Assembly: GCA_022747635.1 (NCBI GenBank) | Contig: JAKTNV010000020.1 | Span: forward strand, 300,501-364,500 | Source of the DNA: Hetaerina americana | Lineage: Eukaryota > Arthropoda > Insecta > Odonata > Calopterygidae | Length of the DNA stretch: 64,000 nucleotides | Direction: 5' to 3' | Shown: positions 1-10,719 of the stretch, in pieces | How the letters are laid out: each line of letters begins with the position of its first letter | Position numbering within the stretch: the first letter of the stretch is position 1 | Notes under the pieces: model-generated | Databases searched by the model: none | Told to the model about the DNA's origin: nothing | The model's input: the letters and a program-made list of their open reading frames with translations, nothing else | Translations under genes and position numbers: made by a program

Positions 1-1270
1 CTTCCTGCACGGTTGGTATATTCACCAGTCAGCGAATATTTATGCATACAAGCAGCCCCTTTCGAGGTGACCAACTCCATCCGAATGCATGATAATATGA
101 GGAGACGTATGGAGCGTGCCTGCATGTGTGACTGGTGACCCACACGCCCTCAAGGCGACTCACGGGGTGCTTGTCATAAATTTCGATTCAAACTTTGGTT
201 GGGGAGTTATACAAGGCTCGCCCACCAGATTTGTTGGAAGATGCTCGGAGGAGAGAGACGTCCTCGTTGGAGGGAGGAACATATGTATGCACGCGAAGGG
301 GGCGGGGCCGCCCACGATTTGCGCACCGGACGGGGGCTGGCGTCGTGGCGGGGGGGGGGGGGGGGTGGCGTCGGGGGGGGGGGCTCTACGGAGGGACTTG
401 TTGATATCCACCCCTCCCGCCCACGCGCGACCTTGAGTTGACGACGATATCGAACGCTGCGCCGCGTCGGCGACCTCATCGAGTTGCCAGCGCCCGCACC
501 GGACGTAGGTGGGCGCACGCAGGTAGAGAGAGTGAGCACCGCCGCTCGCGTGCCAGGCGAAGCACCCTAACCTGCCCCCGGATGACGTCGGTGCCAATGC
601 CATCGCCTGCCCGCGAGCGCCATCTTGAATGGCGGTGAACGTCATCACCGCCACCGACCTCCCCATCTCGTAATGGTCTCGACTTCCAATGCCGTCGCAG
701 TTTCATTCACTCAAGTCTTATGCGCATCCACGTCACACGTCTCCGGGGCACAAGGGGGGTCTACTGACGGAGTAAATATGACGCTTCATTAGGGCCCATG
801 AACACGCCGTCATTTTTGCCTGATGGTGGTGACGGCCCTTGTGCAGTCCAGTGGTTCAAATGCCCTCGGTCGGAGGTAGCCGAAGCCGGGTCGGGTGGCG
901 CCTCCTATGGCGCCCTCGGCGACTTGAACCAATACGCGTGCGTTAGTTGCGCGAGGGCACCAGAACTTCCTGGAAAACCACGCATGCGGCATCGTGGCAC
1001 CTCCCCCGTTATCGATGGGCGAATTCCATAAACGCCGCTTTGTACAATAGGTGGTCCATTTCAGGGGTTCAAGCAATGCCCCTGGCATCGGGGGAAGAGA
1101 GGGGGGAGAGGGGAGGGGAGGAGAGAAAGAAGGTGTCGCGCTGCGTATCCGGAGGAAGGCCGGCTCCGCACGGTGGGATGAAGTAATTTTCAAAACGGCA
1201 ATATTGGCAAGGTTTGAACTGTGCTCCTTGAAACGAAGACCTGCCCTATCGTTTCACCTCATATAAGTGT
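1..1270. other. GC-rich non-annotated region
   Basis: The first 1.27 kb is GC- and CpG-rich and carries several overlapping open frames on both strands, but none shows a recognisable domain. The long frames look like a by-product of GC richness. It could be a CpG-rich promoter or untranslated exon of a gene outside the window, but I see no convincing splice pair or TATA box. Confidence 0.5.
350..383 (+). repeat. Double poly-G tract (16 and 11 Gs)
   Basis: A run of 16 Gs at 350-365 is followed after a 7-base break by 11 Gs at 373-383. The tract could form G-quadruplexes on the plus strand. It inflates glycine or proline in every overlapping frame, so those frames are not credible genes. Confidence 0.8.
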
Positions 1271-3357
1271 ACATCTACATAAATGGCCCATGATGCAGCA
1301 GTGAATCGTGGCCCAAAAGGAGTCGGCAGCTGACGGAGAGGAGCCAATGGCGAAGGGAGGGGACGCAAGTGAGTGCAACGAAATACGCCTTAGGGGGAGA
1401 GAGAGAGAGAGAGAGATGTCATTCGGGAAGAGCCGACCAAAAAGGCATGCACGGAAAGGAAACTAACCAACCATTCATTTATATGCATTATATTTTATAA
1501 CCCTGAATTATTATCCTTTATAGTCCTGGGGAAAAATGGTCTGCTACTTCTGGTATCTATTTCTTGGATTTTATATTCATGAACTGAATAGCCAGTGTAT
1601 GTTGGGATACGGGCAATCGATGATTTATCCACATTGAAACAAACGGCTCTAAATTTCAAACGCCTCGAATTAATAATGATGACATATCTCTTATCAACAT
1701 GGTGACACCCCTGAAAGTACTCACGAATTCGTGCCCAAGTTAGCGATTACGCTTGGCGATAAACTTTGTTTTAATATACACGTAGAGCACATTGCAGTGG
1801 AGGCCCACAGACTAATTAAGGTTTTAGACGTCGGACATGTAAATAGTTCAATAGTGCAACGGCATAATTTGTCTTAGGTTGTGTTCTATTTCTTTGGGTC
1901 GGTCATGACTGGAATATGGTCGTTTTATTTTGAATCCTTATTATAAAAGGCATACATTCCAATTGGATAGTGTACGAAATTCATTCATTTGGGTACTCCA
2001 CAACAGATTCAAAAGAAGGAACAGGTTATGAGGACTCTGGAGAACTGAGTCGCAGCATAAATCTTCCACTGCTGGCCTTGCGTAGAAAACACCTGGGAAA
2101 GGCCATCTCGCTTCGTAATTTACTTATAAATAATATTAAGTCTTCTAAATAACTATCACGGATAACTTAAAGGGTTCTTTTAGCCAATGCTACATCGTAG
2201 CGCCCTTTTTAAAGTTCCTTTCTCCGATACTACTTATCAAAAGCATCTCCCAAAGTATCTGTGAATTCGAGACAGTAATGAGGATTGTTATAGCAATGAT
2301 TTTATAAAAATTTATCTTTAAATAATTCAATAAATAATGTATGTAATGACAAATAATAGGTCTAAAAAAGGTCTGATTTTAGACGAGTTGTGTTGTTTTT
2401 ATTTAATAGCTATCGGTTCATCATATTGAACCGGAGTATAGGAATAAAACTCCAGGTAATTTATTATTAGTAATATTTTACCACTGTTTACGTACAAGTT
2501 TACTGATCAGCGATGTAATTTGATTAAGTCTAACGTAGAAAATGCTACAAGGGTTGAATGGCAGCCGTAGTCGGCCGCGGGTTTAATTAGGTACGGGCAA
2601 CTCCACGTTTAGGGGCGGGCCGAAAGATTCTCCGAACGGTTGTTTTCGTCTAAAATAAGTTCTTGTAATTTTAAGTGTTTTCAATTTTTATTTCATTTGG
2701 TACTGTTTTTGAATTAGTTGGTTGTGTTGTTGAAATGCCACAGATGGAGACCTTATTGGAGAGGAGTGAGTATCCCGAAAGGTTATCACAAAATATTTTC
2801 TTTTTTTATACACAGACTAAGTAAGTGTTAAGGAGTCCCGCAGATATGGTAAGGGGTCGAGCAGGTAAACGACAGAGTAGAAAAATACCCGGGATTGTGA
2901 ATGACTGGCACCCTACCACGGCAATGTGGATGGTTTGCACTCATTTTCTATGCGAGTGAGATTGGGTACTCTCGGAGCATGAGTGTATTCACTTTTGCGA
3001 TTGAGGCTCCCTCGGTGCGAATGCTTTAGACGCGCACTCGGCCGACGGAGAGAGCCAATATGCCAGCCCACGCCCCCGAAAATTCTATCAAGGATCACCT
3101 TTCGCTGAGACTGGTTTGCATTAGGTGCCGAATCGCTTTACTCAGTAGGAGTAAAGCGAACTAATTTTGTTACTCTGACCTGTCACGGATGCTTACTAAA
3201 TATGAATTGAGATATTTCAATGAATTTCAATGAAGGATAAAGAAATTCTTTAAGCAGCAATTCCTTTCTTTGAATATCTCAGCAATGATAGTCATAAACT
3301 TTATGGATTCAGGCTTCACTTTGTGGAAGTTTTATATATCCATACCAAAATGAGGAC
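1271..3357. other. AT-rich intergenic DNA, no gene seen
   Basis: Apart from a short GA microsatellite near 1,397-1,415, I see no supported gene, splice structure or known repeat. Short open frames (for example 1970-2152) have no recognisable content. Confidence 0.6.
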
Positions 3358-3524
3358 CAGCGAACTTTTCCACAGAGTTTCACCAACCAAGCGCTGCGAC
3401 TCGTTTCGCCGTGATTCTGCACCATCGGGCACAAACGCTATTTTCATTTGTGCCCGATGGTGCGGAATCTCGGCGAAACGAGTCGCATCACTTGGTTGGT
3501 GAAACTCTGTGGAAAAGTTCGCTG
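3358..3524. repeat. Near-perfect long hairpin, 78-nt arms
   Basis: Bases 3358-3435 are almost perfectly complementary to 3447-3524, leaving an 11-base loop (3436-3446). There are only a few mismatches, for example near 3391-3394 and 3413. It could be a foldback transposon (MITE), a recent inverted duplication or a hairpin RNA locus. I see no obvious target-site duplication outside the arms. The minus-strand frame across it is a by-product of the palindrome. Confidence 0.85.
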
Positions 3525-3644
3525 TTCCTTCCATTATCTTGGAAATATAACAAGGTCCCTTAAAATCGGTGAATATACACATTTATATTAATCAAGTGCG
3601 TTTATGAAGTTTTCCTTGGCTTCTAACTTCCCCACGTTAGATTC

Positions 3645-3722
3645 CACATCTACATCCACTAAATACGCCGCAAGCCACCGCAAGGGCGTGTGGTGGGGGG
3701 TGTTAGGACACCATCCGTAATT
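3645..3722 (-). repeat. 5'-truncated CR1-like LINE 3' end
   Basis: The segment opens with an ACATCTACATC-type simple repeat and continues into a conserved GCAAGCCACC...GTGTGGTGGGGGG block. The same block lies at the 3' end of the CR1-like LINE at 59.0-61.2 kb, so this is probably the 3' terminal stub of that family, with LINE sense on the minus strand. Confidence 0.6.
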
Positions 3723-5290
3723 AAGAAAAAAAACCTCACGCAAAAGTTACAAATTTATACAATCCAGATTTATTGATCAGATTATATAGATTCTATATGG
3801 ATAAGCAGTTGCAATTCCCCGAACACGGAGCTATGAGACTAGAAATGTACTCCAAGTGAATGAACCCAGGTTGCCAGAATGGCAGTCCCGTGGTAACGTG
3901 ATCAAGACCCGAATTTATCTTTGAAGACTGTTTTCGGTCATGCAATCGCAGCAGTTTGCCTTCATGCATTTCGCTCTTTGATTCTTTGACCCTCGGCCAC
4001 CTTTCGCATTCAAATCTAGGCGAAAAAAAATAATTTTACTAAGACACTGAATGTGGTGTGAAAATACGAGAAAACCTCGATCGAAGGTGCACGTCGAAAG
4101 CCGTAGTGGCGACTAGCGCGGGGGGTGGGGGGTGCAGGCCGCCCCCGCCCCCCTCCACTCTCTCTCTCGTCGGCCGTAAAGATCATCCCTCCCCCCTTTG
4201 GTTGGGGCGACGAGGGAAGGACGCAGTCGCGGTCGTCACTTGTTGTCCCCATGGACACTCGCGCTCACCACTCCACACGGAGGCCACCGGAAGAGGAGAG
4301 AGAGAGAGAAATGCATCCTTCGCGGGAAACTCATTCCAGGTAACCACCTTCGGTCTCCACAATTCCATCATAATGTTGACGCCGTGAGCACGCGTCTTCC
4401 CCGAGGAAGACGACGGAATTGTTCGTCAAAACGTCGGCATTTGACCCCCCGCAAAGGGGATAACAACAAAGAGCGGAGACTTTTCCGCTTATCCCCGAAG
4501 GTCACCCCATCCAATCTTCCAACAGTTATGATGGTCCCCGAGGCCATGAGAGGAAGAATGGTTTGTGCGCACCCGATGGAAGTCGAATAGAGCGCTTCGG
4601 CCGAGGGAGGAAATCGCAGCAGTCTCGTTCCCAGGGGCGACGTTCGCCGCGCGAGGTGCACGGGCCTCCGATGCACGGCTTTCGCTTCGTCGACTCGTAT
4701 CGAGGTCCAATCGCAGGAAACCATGACTGATTTCAATTGGCACCGCCACCCCTAATTCAATTCCAAGCGGAAGACAAACGCTCAGAACAAGCTTGAATTT
4801 CAAACGAGCATCACCAGGGCCCGCAAGTGAACTTCGGTTTTATAATGTACGGACTTCGAAACTTGGCCATGAAATATTCCATTCATCTCAGCCACGGCCT
4901 AGAGCGGAAGGGTTGAAGGGTGAGGTTAACGCTACCATAAGGGTTACTGGAGTGATTAAAAGAGGCGACCGACAGCCGAGGTCATCGGTGGATAACGGTT
5001 TTCTTTGTCGCAATAAAACGACAGGGGAGAACTGAAAAGGTCGGCGAGGGTGTGAATGGCCGCGAAATACAAGTTCATGTGCTCTTTGGAGGCCGATTAT
5101 CACGCGGGATGAAGACGGCATCTAACCGCGGAGGGATCCGAGTCCTTCAATGATAATATTATCCCTAAGTATTTCCCACGGATACGTCAACTGTTTCGCG
5201 GCTGCCCCACCGGAAGAATGCGCTCGCGTTGGGCGGCGAATCCCGTTGGGCCGGCACGCGAGTCGGGGTGCCCGCCGTCGGAGGGCTCTC
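3723..5290. other. Intergenic, CpG-rich from about 4.0 kb
   Basis: No supported gene. The part from about 4,050 to 5,290 is GC-rich with overlapping frames on both strands and no domain I recognise. If the signal-peptide exon at 5293-5380 is real, its downstream exons should lie leftward in or beyond this region, but I could not identify one with a phase-1 acceptor. Confidence 0.5.
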
Positions 5291-5292
5291 AC

Positions 5293-5380
5293 CTTCCTCG
5301 AGGTAGGGCAGCGCCTCGCAGAGCTGCAGGGCGCCCAGGGCGAGCAGCGCGAGAGCGATCCAGAGGGCGAGGGACTTCAT
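5293..5380 (-). CDS. First coding exon with signal peptide (secreted protein or neuropeptide precursor, partial)
   Basis: The minus-strand ATG at 5380-5378 opens an 88-nt coding segment encoding a typical secretory signal peptide: Met-Lys-Ser, a hydrophobic Leu/Ala-rich core (LALWIALALLALGALQL), then Cys-Glu-Ala as a plausible cleavage site, followed by Leu-Pro-Tyr-Leu-Glu-Glu. It runs directly into GTGAGA at 5292-5287, a good 5' splice donor, in phase 1. A TATA-like box lies about 95 bases upstream. A short 5' UTR, a signal peptide filling exon 1 and an early intron are common in insect neuropeptide and other small secreted-protein genes. The mature product cannot be named because the next exon was not found. 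The alternative is that the frame continues through the donor for about 40 more residues, which look non-coding. Confidence 0.55.
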
Positions 5381-5473
5381 GGCGGGCGTGGCGCTGGTGA
5401 TTTGCTGCGGGGGATGACGATGCTCAGTGCTTCCGGCTGTGGCGGCTGCTCTCGACCAAGTGAGCGTCCGGCG

Positions 5474-5485
5474 GCGTATATAGGC
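5474..5485 (-). promoter_or_regulatory. TATA-like box upstream of the signal-peptide exon
   Basis: On the minus strand the sequence reads CCTATATACG about 95 bases upstream of the ATG at 5380. This leaves room for a start site about 30 bases downstream and a 5' UTR of about 70 bases. The flanks are GC-rich, so the TATATA stands out. The promoter role is inferred from position only. Confidence 0.5.
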
Positions 5486-6390
5486 GAGTGGGGCGGGCGC
5501 CACCCTCCACCGCCCCCGTCCAACCACCGCCCCCGCGATGGGGTGTTTGCCGCATGGGGTGGGAGGGAGTTCCCTCGGGGCATGCGCGCGCACTCCGCTC
5601 GCAAGTGCACGTCTCCTGCCCCCCCCCCCGGTCAGATGGGTGCCCCGCGTCCCCCTGCTGCCGAGTAGGCGCCCCCCTGCGGTTCGGAAGAGCCCTCTTG
5701 CTGCCGGGGCGCCTGGCGATCGGCGTGTCGCTCCCATCTACGCACCACCGGGCAATCCGGCGCAGGTCCGTATGGCGGGGGGTGTGGCACGTCGCCATCC
5801 GCACCACGTCTCTCTACTCCGCGAACCCCGAGATCCGCTTCATGGAAGCCTTAAAGGTGGCCGACGGGAAAAATCCGCTGGGAGCACAGTGTAAATAGTA
5901 CACTGTCTGTAACCGCTCCACGGACTGCACTGAGAAGACATGGAGGGAAAGCCGTAAAAAAAGGGCGCGCTCACATTCAACGCAATCGACGATTACATGT
6001 GGTAACATTTCACCCGTGCGGGAAGGGCAATCTACAAATGCATTAGAACGGACGAGTTTCAGCGTGGCACAAAGGGAGTTATTGTGACCCCAATGCCGTT
6101 TGGGCAGGTTGGAACGCAAGAGATAAGATGCGGGAGATGGTCTCCAGGGCAGATATTCACAAATGATTGCTCATACCTGGGACGATCAGAAATTATAGCA
6201 GCAAAATCAATGTTCTTCCAAGTAGGAACCAGATTAGAGGCTGTGCAGACATCTATTGAATTTTTTGGTGCATACATATTAGTTGTATGCATAAGTATTT
6301 GATTTTAAGTAAATGAAAGTACGCTTTGCATTAATATATACGTCTATGTAGGCCTACCTGTCAACATAAACTTAAACAAATTGAGTAGTT
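5486..6390. other. GC-rich upstream region, no gene seen
   Basis: GC-rich to about 5,870, then mixed composition. Long frames on both strands (for example 5488-5898 plus and 5424-5807 minus) contain no recognisable domain and overlap one another, so I treat them as non-coding. The near part may be upstream sequence of the minus-strand exon. Confidence 0.45.
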
Positions 6391-6458
6391 TCGGGCGCGA
6401 TACGGTGGAAATCGAGCATAGAAATAACTGAAAGTAGAATTATTCCACCGGATGAAAT

Positions 6459-6500
6459 CTACGGTACGCCCGGGCTTCAACATCATCATCATCAGTTAAC
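6459..6500 (-). ncRNA. Degenerate hammerhead-ribozyme-like module (candidate)
   Basis: The minus strand reads CTGATGA, a short spacer, then GAAGCCCGGGC and GTACCG. The order CUGANGA, stem II, GAA, short palindromic stem III follows a minimal type I hammerhead. The GAAAC and cleavage-site positions are altered compared with the copy at 32.7 kb, so this copy is probably inactive. It sits just upstream of the Penelope-like element at 6.5 kb; hammerheads are known from Penelope-like elements. Confidence 0.35.
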
Positions 6501-6503
6501 AAA

Positions 6504-8230
6504 ATGAAGTTAAGTGCCGTCTTACATATATTTCACATTACAATGTACAAAATATACATTTCACATTCACATAAAGAAGATGAGAAACTCACCATCATCA
6601 TACCAGACAAGGGAAACAGCATATTTATTCTGGATAAAGAAAATTATATCAGTAAGTGTCAAGACTTCATTTCTTCCAACACTTATGAAATTCTGAAGAA
6701 AGACCCCGCCATAGCATTCCAAAAACTAAAATTTGTTGTCTCAGGCGTAACTTTGGGGAATTTGCATAACATATTGAAATGTAATGAAATAATCGACTTT
6801 GTAATTCCACACACTTTTAAATTCCACTTTTATACTTTATACTTTTATACTTTATATTTTTTAAATACACTTTGTAGTTCCACACAATTATTTCATTGAA
6901 TTTCAATATTCCAAAAGCTAGTAAAAAGGCCATATCTTCATCCGTCAATGTTTTTAGTGAAAAGGAAAAATTCCAACAGGTTAATATGAACCCCCAACCC
7001 CCAAGACTATACGGTTTACCCAAACTTCACAGACAAGACGTACCAATCAGACCAGACTGGTAGCCAGTATGAGTGCACCGGCGCATAAATTATCCTACAC
7101 TCTAAATTTAGTCTTTCGCCAACTATCCGATTTCAAACCAAAATTCAGGATAAAAAATTCGCGGTCTTTTGTGGAACAGCTCAAAAAGCGTGACCCCACC
7201 CCATAATACCCCTCAAGCCGGGGTATTATGTAGATGAACCCCCGAACGCCAAGTTACTTTCATTTGATGCCCGAAATCTTTTCCCTCCATCCCGAAAATA
7301 GAGGCCCAAGACATCCTTTTCAACGCTAATGTTGATCGCTAAAATTGCAACGCTCGAAAAACACCGAGATAATCTAAGCAGGGAGCAATAGGCAATTGGG
7401 AAAATTATTTCGATATTTAAACACAGGGCATATTACTTTAAAGACCGCCATGGGACGGGAGTCGATGGGAGAATAAATTTCCTTGACCTGACCATCGATT
7501 TTCGAGAGGGTAAACACGTGTTTGGTGTTTACAGAAAGCCCTCACGTACAGACTTGGTGATTCCCTCGGATTCACACCACTCCATTACCCATAAACCAGC
7601 CAGCTCCCACTCCATGATAAATAGGTCAATCAAACTCCCAATGCCTAAGACACATTTTGACCGCGAACTAAATACAATCAAACGCATCGCCGTCAAAATG
7701 GCTACCAGGAGGATTTGATCAACTCCTTACTCCGGAAGAAAAGGACAAAGCTCGCCACCAACATCCCTGCAAACAGAACGGACCACGGAAACCCGAAAAT
7801 GGTGCATCAACAACACATCGTACCAGTTAGCCAATGCACTCCCAAAGAACAAATTTGGAGTCTCTTTTTACACACCCTTCCGCATATTAAAATTCCTCTG
7901 CAAATACAAGGATACCATCGGCAATACAAGGAAGAGTGGTGTGTATGCGATACAGTGCGAGTGCAATGCCATATACGCGGGTCAAACAGGCAGCAATTTC
8001 TCCACTCGAATCAAAGAACACGAGAAGTGCACGGTTTTAGGCAACACAGCATCAACCATCGCCAAACACCTACTCGAGACTAACCACACCTGTGATTCCG
8101 AATTAAAAGTGCTACATTAATCGAATAAATGCAAAACATTAGACGCGTTGGAACAATTGGAAAATTTCCAACGAGTAAAGGAGAAAACCCCCCTCTTCAA
8201 TGACATGCAGTTCACTTCCTCCTCCTTCCC
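6504..8230 (+). pseudogene. Decayed Penelope-like retroelement (RT plus GIY-YIG endonuclease)
   Basis: Read across frames on the plus strand, the region encodes Penelope-like reverse transcriptase pieces: a PDKGNSIFILDK segment near 6,600, a GLPKLHR..VPIRP segment near 7,010-7,050, and a stretch near 7,510-7,710 resembling DSHHSITHKPASSHSMINR followed by LPMPKTHFDREL. Near 7,940-8,030 a frame reads VYAIQCECNAIYAGQTGSN, the signature of the GIY-YIG endonuclease fused to RT in this class. Several frameshifts and stops separate these blocks, so it is a dead copy. The YxDD region is not clearly visible and may be deleted. The frames at 6504-6899, 7518-7718 and 7715-8083 are pieces of this one element. 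Confidence 0.8.
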
Positions 8231-8929
8231 CTTCCTTTCCATCAACTTTCGTTGGTAAATATTGACTACGCGTGACACGCAACCGCTCCTCCCCCCTTCC
8301 AGTGTGTGAGTCAAAGGGGGGGGGGGGGTGGTATTCGGCCTCCACCCTTCCAAGAGGTCCTAATCCCCTTGGCCTCCATCCCTCGGCCCGCCTTCTGGCG
8401 TCGTCCTCGCTGCCGATGGGTCGGTTATTAGTGACTGCCGCCATTCCCTCAAGTGGACCACCTTCTAAGACTCTTTGTACTGTTTTTAGCAAGGTCGAAA
8501 CTCTTGTGTATTCCGCTATCCTTTGCAAACGTTTCCCTTCTCTTCCCCCCCTCATAACCCCCTTTCTCCACTTCTCCGCCCTATCTCCTCTACCCCCTCC
8601 CCTCTTTTCCCCTCCGCCCGCAATGAAAGATGTCTAACAGACGGCGCTCAACTTCATTCTGTCACCTCATGATGATCCAATGCATCGAAACCCGGTCGCA
8701 CAATAAATGTTATCCAGTGGAATTGTGCTACTATCAGTAGTTATTCATTAGACTTTCACAATAGCGTGTGTTTTTGTGAGTATAGCCACTAGTCGTATTC
8801 TATGTTTACGGGTGTACTAACACTGACCCGCAATAACTCATAACCGCCTTCTTGCACTTCATTGTTAACATTCATTCGGGTAAACTCCCTCCGTCGAGCA
8901 GTGGGCATACCAACCCGTGGGAAACATTT
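8231..8929. other. Intergenic, pyrimidine-rich, no gene seen
   Basis: Contains an 11-G run near 8,318-8,328 and C/T-rich low-complexity DNA to about 8,620. The open frames are compositional. No gene or known repeat is supported. Confidence 0.5.
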
Positions 8930-9065
8930 TGGAAAAATTATATTTTAAAAAAGGATCCCGAGCGCAGAGAGGACCCCAGTAATTACAGACCCATTTCTAT
9001 CACTTCTATATGCCGAAAAATGTTAGAAAACAGTATTTTCAATTCATTTAAGGGATATCTCGACT
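8930..9065 (+). pseudogene. CR1-like LINE reverse transcriptase fragment
   Basis: The plus strand encodes a short RT fingers segment around EDPSNYRPISITSICRKML, matching the EDPSNYRPISLTSISCKIF block of the larger CR1-like copy at 59-61 kb. It is truncated at both ends, at position 9065 by a stop and then by an unrelated RTE fragment. Confidence 0.75.
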
Positions 9066-9068
9066 GAG

Positions 9069-9470
9069 TTGACTTTTAAACTAACAATCAGCACGGAAGC
9101 AGAAAAACGACTATGCTTAGACATAGATAGGGAATACTACGAGTATGATGTAGATGAAAATAGCTTAGGTCAAGGCGAACTCGACGATGAGATAGAAAGG
9201 GCATTAAGGGAGATGAAACTAAATAAGGTCGTGGGGGTGGATAACATTCCTGCGGAACTATTGAAATGTTTAGGCAAATGTGGGAGGAAGAGGCTGTATG
9301 GGCTGATTGTGAGGACTACAGGATAATAAGTTTGATATCCCACGCAGCTAAAGTTGTTCTCAGGATCACAAACAAAAGGATAGAGAGTAGCACAATAGAG
9401 GATGTGGAGCTATTGCCTGTTGAACAAGCTGTCACAAAGAAGAAAATCCTATAGCCAATAAAAATAATGA
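9069..9470 (+). pseudogene. RTE-clade LINE reverse transcriptase fragment
   Basis: Frames 9069-9326 and 9266-9454 encode an RT N-terminal block (GELDDEIERALREMKLNK, then GVDNIPAELLKCLGK) followed after a gap or frameshift by YRIISLISHAAKVVLRITNK. The same blocks occur in the RTE-like element at 55.3-57.6 kb, so this is an internally deleted relic of that family. There is no endonuclease or YADD motif here. Confidence 0.75.
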
Positions 9471-9988
9471 AGAAGAACTCCAATACCGTTATTTCGGTCA
9501 CCAGGTGACCATCTACGGGGAGCGAATCGAATGGGGACTTGAACTTGGAAGAAGACTATGCACCAGGCACTGTCCAAAGTCAAGTGGGTGTTCAGGCCAG
9601 ACCAGACCAGAACCCATTTTGTCTGGGCGTTTGCCCTATCGAAATAAGCTGCTTCGGTGCGACAACGTCCACCCCTTCAGCTGCAGTGATTGTGTAATCG
9701 GCACGTGGGATACAATAACGAACGAAAGTGTAAGTGACGAACGTGTACCTATCCAGTGTTAGTGAAGGAGAAATTGAAAGAAAGACCACTAGTGGGTTGG
9801 CAATTGGCCGTAACTTAAGAAGAGGAACTGAAATGAATTACCTTAATTTTAAGGGCTGGAACATTTTGCCCATTTACTCGTCAACAAGACGGAATAACGT
9901 TAACTAATCCTAAAGCCTTAAAATTAAACACTAACTTATTAACTCTGGGCTACAATTTATTTTTTTCTGTTTTGCATATATATATATA
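9471..9988. other. Intergenic, no gene seen
   Basis: The 85-codon plus-strand frame at 9505-9762 has no recognisable domain. The remainder is AT-rich. Confidence 0.45.
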
Positions 9989-10214
9989 CACATTCAAACA
10001 CGAAATCCCGCCAAACGGCGAATAAATACTCATATATACAGAAACATATATAAGGAAAAGGGATAGGAACACGTATAAAGGACGAACACAATAGAGGTGG
10101 GGAAGGCGGAATCGAACGGATCACAAGAGTAAAAATATCTCCTCAACCGGGACTCGAACACCGGATCTTTCCACTTGCCGGGCGGATGCTCTTAACCCCT
10201 CTCGCCATCTCACC
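9989..10214 (-). repeat. tRNA-derived SINE-like sequence, inverted, 5' flank of Tx1-like copy 1
   Basis: On the minus strand the segment begins with a tRNA-like head (about 10214-10138) with a D-arm-like GGTTAAGAGC, a 5-bp anticodon-type stem around a 7-base loop, and a B-box-like GTTCGAGTCCCGG. It continues with a tail (TATTTTTACTCTTGTGATCC and onward) matching the sequence right after the LINE at 15.87-16.04 kb, in the opposite orientation. It ends with AT-rich DNA and a block (CCGTTTGGCGGGATTTCGTG) that also precedes copy 2 at 48.8 kb. The acceptor and T stems are imperfect, so it is not a functional tRNA gene. Confidence 0.75.
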
Positions 10215-10719
10215 CCTTGACGCCATCTCTTGGCTAAAGAATCGGGGCGCTTGGCGACATATAAGACCCACGGATCTCAGGGTAAATTACATATCCTCGA
10301 TAGCTGCCTCGATAGCAGGACGTGCCTGTGTTCACCGAGTGTCTAAAATTCGCCGGCGTCCGAGGCTTCGGCCGCCGGGGTTTGGAGAGCGGCACTGCCG
10401 GACTCTCTCAGAAATCGAGGTTCCGATCGTGTTTTGTTTCGAGCGGCGGTTGACCGCCTAGTTCATCAAGAAGCGTGCAGTTTGACTCTCGACTTCTTCC
10501 GCCGGGAAGGCCGTGCCTTTGTTTTGTTTACTGGATCAAGACTGACCTTGACTACTAGTGTAGAGCTTAGGCTCCTTTTTATTTGCTACCGCCGGGTGCG
10601 CGTAGCGGGGAGGGAGCGTTCGTGAGTGTTTTTTTTTTCTTTCTTTCCTTCTTGGAGTGCTTTCAGTGCGCTCTTCTTCTTTTCTTGGCGCTGGCGTGCT
10701 CCATTTGATTTCTTTCAAA

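Noticed and set aside
160..666. 168-codon minus-strand gene
   Set aside because: Crosses poly-G tracts, is low-complexity proline-rich, and overlaps other frames of similar length; no domain.
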